From contig CAZXEU010000194.1 of assembly GCA_964639665.1 (NCBI GenBank), positions 1 through 6,300 on the forward strand: a DNA stretch of 6,300 nt. The letters run 5' to 3'. This document shows positions 5,973 through 6,300 of the stretch, piece by piece; position 1 is the first letter of the stretch, and every line of letters starts with the position of its first letter. This stretch comes from CAZXEU01 sp964639665. GTDB taxonomy: Bacteria > Bacteroidota > Rhodothermia > Rhodothermales > Bin80. The notes under the pieces were generated by a model. That model had not been told where the DNA came from. It did no database searches and worked only from the letters and a program-made list of their open reading frames with translations. The position numbers were made by a program, and so were the translations under genes.

Positions 5973-6300
5973 ATGGAACCGGCAAGCGCGATGAACAGTG
6001 CCGACTTCGAGCGTGAAGTAATACGGAAAAGCGCGGAGATTCCGGTCCTGGTGGATTTCTGGGCACCGTGGTGCGGTCCCTGCCGGGTGCTCGGCCCTAT
6101 TCTGGACCGACTGCATGAGCAGAGTGCAGGCAAGTGGCACCTAGTCAAGATTAACACGGACGAGAGTCCGGATGTCTCGGCGCAGTTCGGCATAAGGGGA
6201 ATTCCGGCCGTGAAGCTGTATGTTGACGGCAAGGCTGTGCGTGAATTTACCGGCGCGCTTCCGGAGGCCGACGTCCGGCGCTGGCTGGCGGAAGCTCTGC
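5973..6300 (+). CDS. Thioredoxin-domain protein, CnoX/YbbN-like (3' end outside window)
   Basis: The frame is open from ATG 5973 to the window edge, 109 residues visible. The start is preferred over the in-frame ATG 5991 because AGGGA at 5958-5962 precedes it; an in-frame stop lies at 5919. The fold is an intact thioredoxin: VLVDFWAPWCGPCRVLGPIL with the redox pair CGPC, VKINTDESPDVSAQFGIRGIP with the cis-proline IP, and a final helix ADVRRWLAEAL. No signal peptide is seen, so it is cytoplasmic. It reduces or exchanges disulfides. The N-terminal 'FEREVIRKSAEIPVLVDFWA' and the 'GALPEADVRRWL' ending are closer to CnoX/YbbN chaperone-thioredoxins, which continue into TPR repeats, than to plain TrxA. 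A plain thioredoxin ending within a few codons remains possible, since the rest of the gene is not in the window. Confidence 0.92.
   Translation, partial: MEPASAMNSADFEREVIRKSAEIPVLVDFWAPWCGPCRVLGPILDRLHEQSAGKWHLVKINTDESPDVSAQFGIRGIPAVKLYVDGKAVREFTGALPEADVRRWLAEAL

Noticed and set aside
5912..6232. 106-residue minus-strand reading frame
   Set aside because: It is antisense to the thioredoxin-like domain, which carries an intact CGPC site and cis-proline.

Overview
The window is GC-rich bacterial chromosome with tightly packed genes and few recognisable Shine-Dalgarno sequences. The gene set and style resemble a marine or halophilic Bacteroidota relative such as the Rhodothermota/Balneolota. 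The clues are a TroA-type metal importer with tailed permeases, a TolB/PD40-repeat lipoprotein, and an A/T-rich leader without an SD ahead of the metal operon. This taxonomic guess is an inference of moderate to low confidence. I see no mobile element, CRISPR array, tRNA or rRNA.

Layout from left to right. (1) 3-779, plus strand: the C-terminal part of a sugar phosphate isomerase/epimerase-like TIM-barrel protein whose start lies upstream of the window. (2) 780-818: a short convergent spacer with a strong GC hairpin. (3) 819-4713, minus strand: a complete four-gene ABC importer for transition metal (Mn2+/Zn2+/Fe2+ class), read from right to left as lipoprotein binding protein, ATPase, permease 1, permease 2. 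Junctions are a 17-bp overlap, a 4-bp gap and an ATGA overlap, so this is almost certainly one translationally coupled operon. (4) 4714-4787: a 74-bp regulatory spacer with a good sigma70-like promoter whose -10 is overlapped by an interrupted palindrome, TTTAG-N6-CTAAA, of the kind bound by DtxR/MntR-family metalloregulators. (5) 4788-5915, minus strand: a secreted beta-propeller (PD40/TolB-like) lipoprotein with a GTG start. (6) 5916-5972: a 57-bp divergent spacer. (7) 5973-6300, plus strand: the N-terminal thioredoxin domain (CGPC) of a protein resembling CnoX/YbbN, cut by the window edge.

The most interesting point is that both permeases carry an extra C-terminal cytoplasmic winged-helix-like tail of roughly 75-90 residues resembling the DNA-binding half of DtxR-family regulators, without the usual metal-binding/dimerisation half. 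Chlamydia YtgCR is the known precedent for a metal permease fused to a DtxR-like repressor that controls its own operon. Together with the DtxR-like operator at the head of the operon and no free-standing regulator in the window, this suggests a self-regulating metal importer. The suggestion is inferred, not shown.
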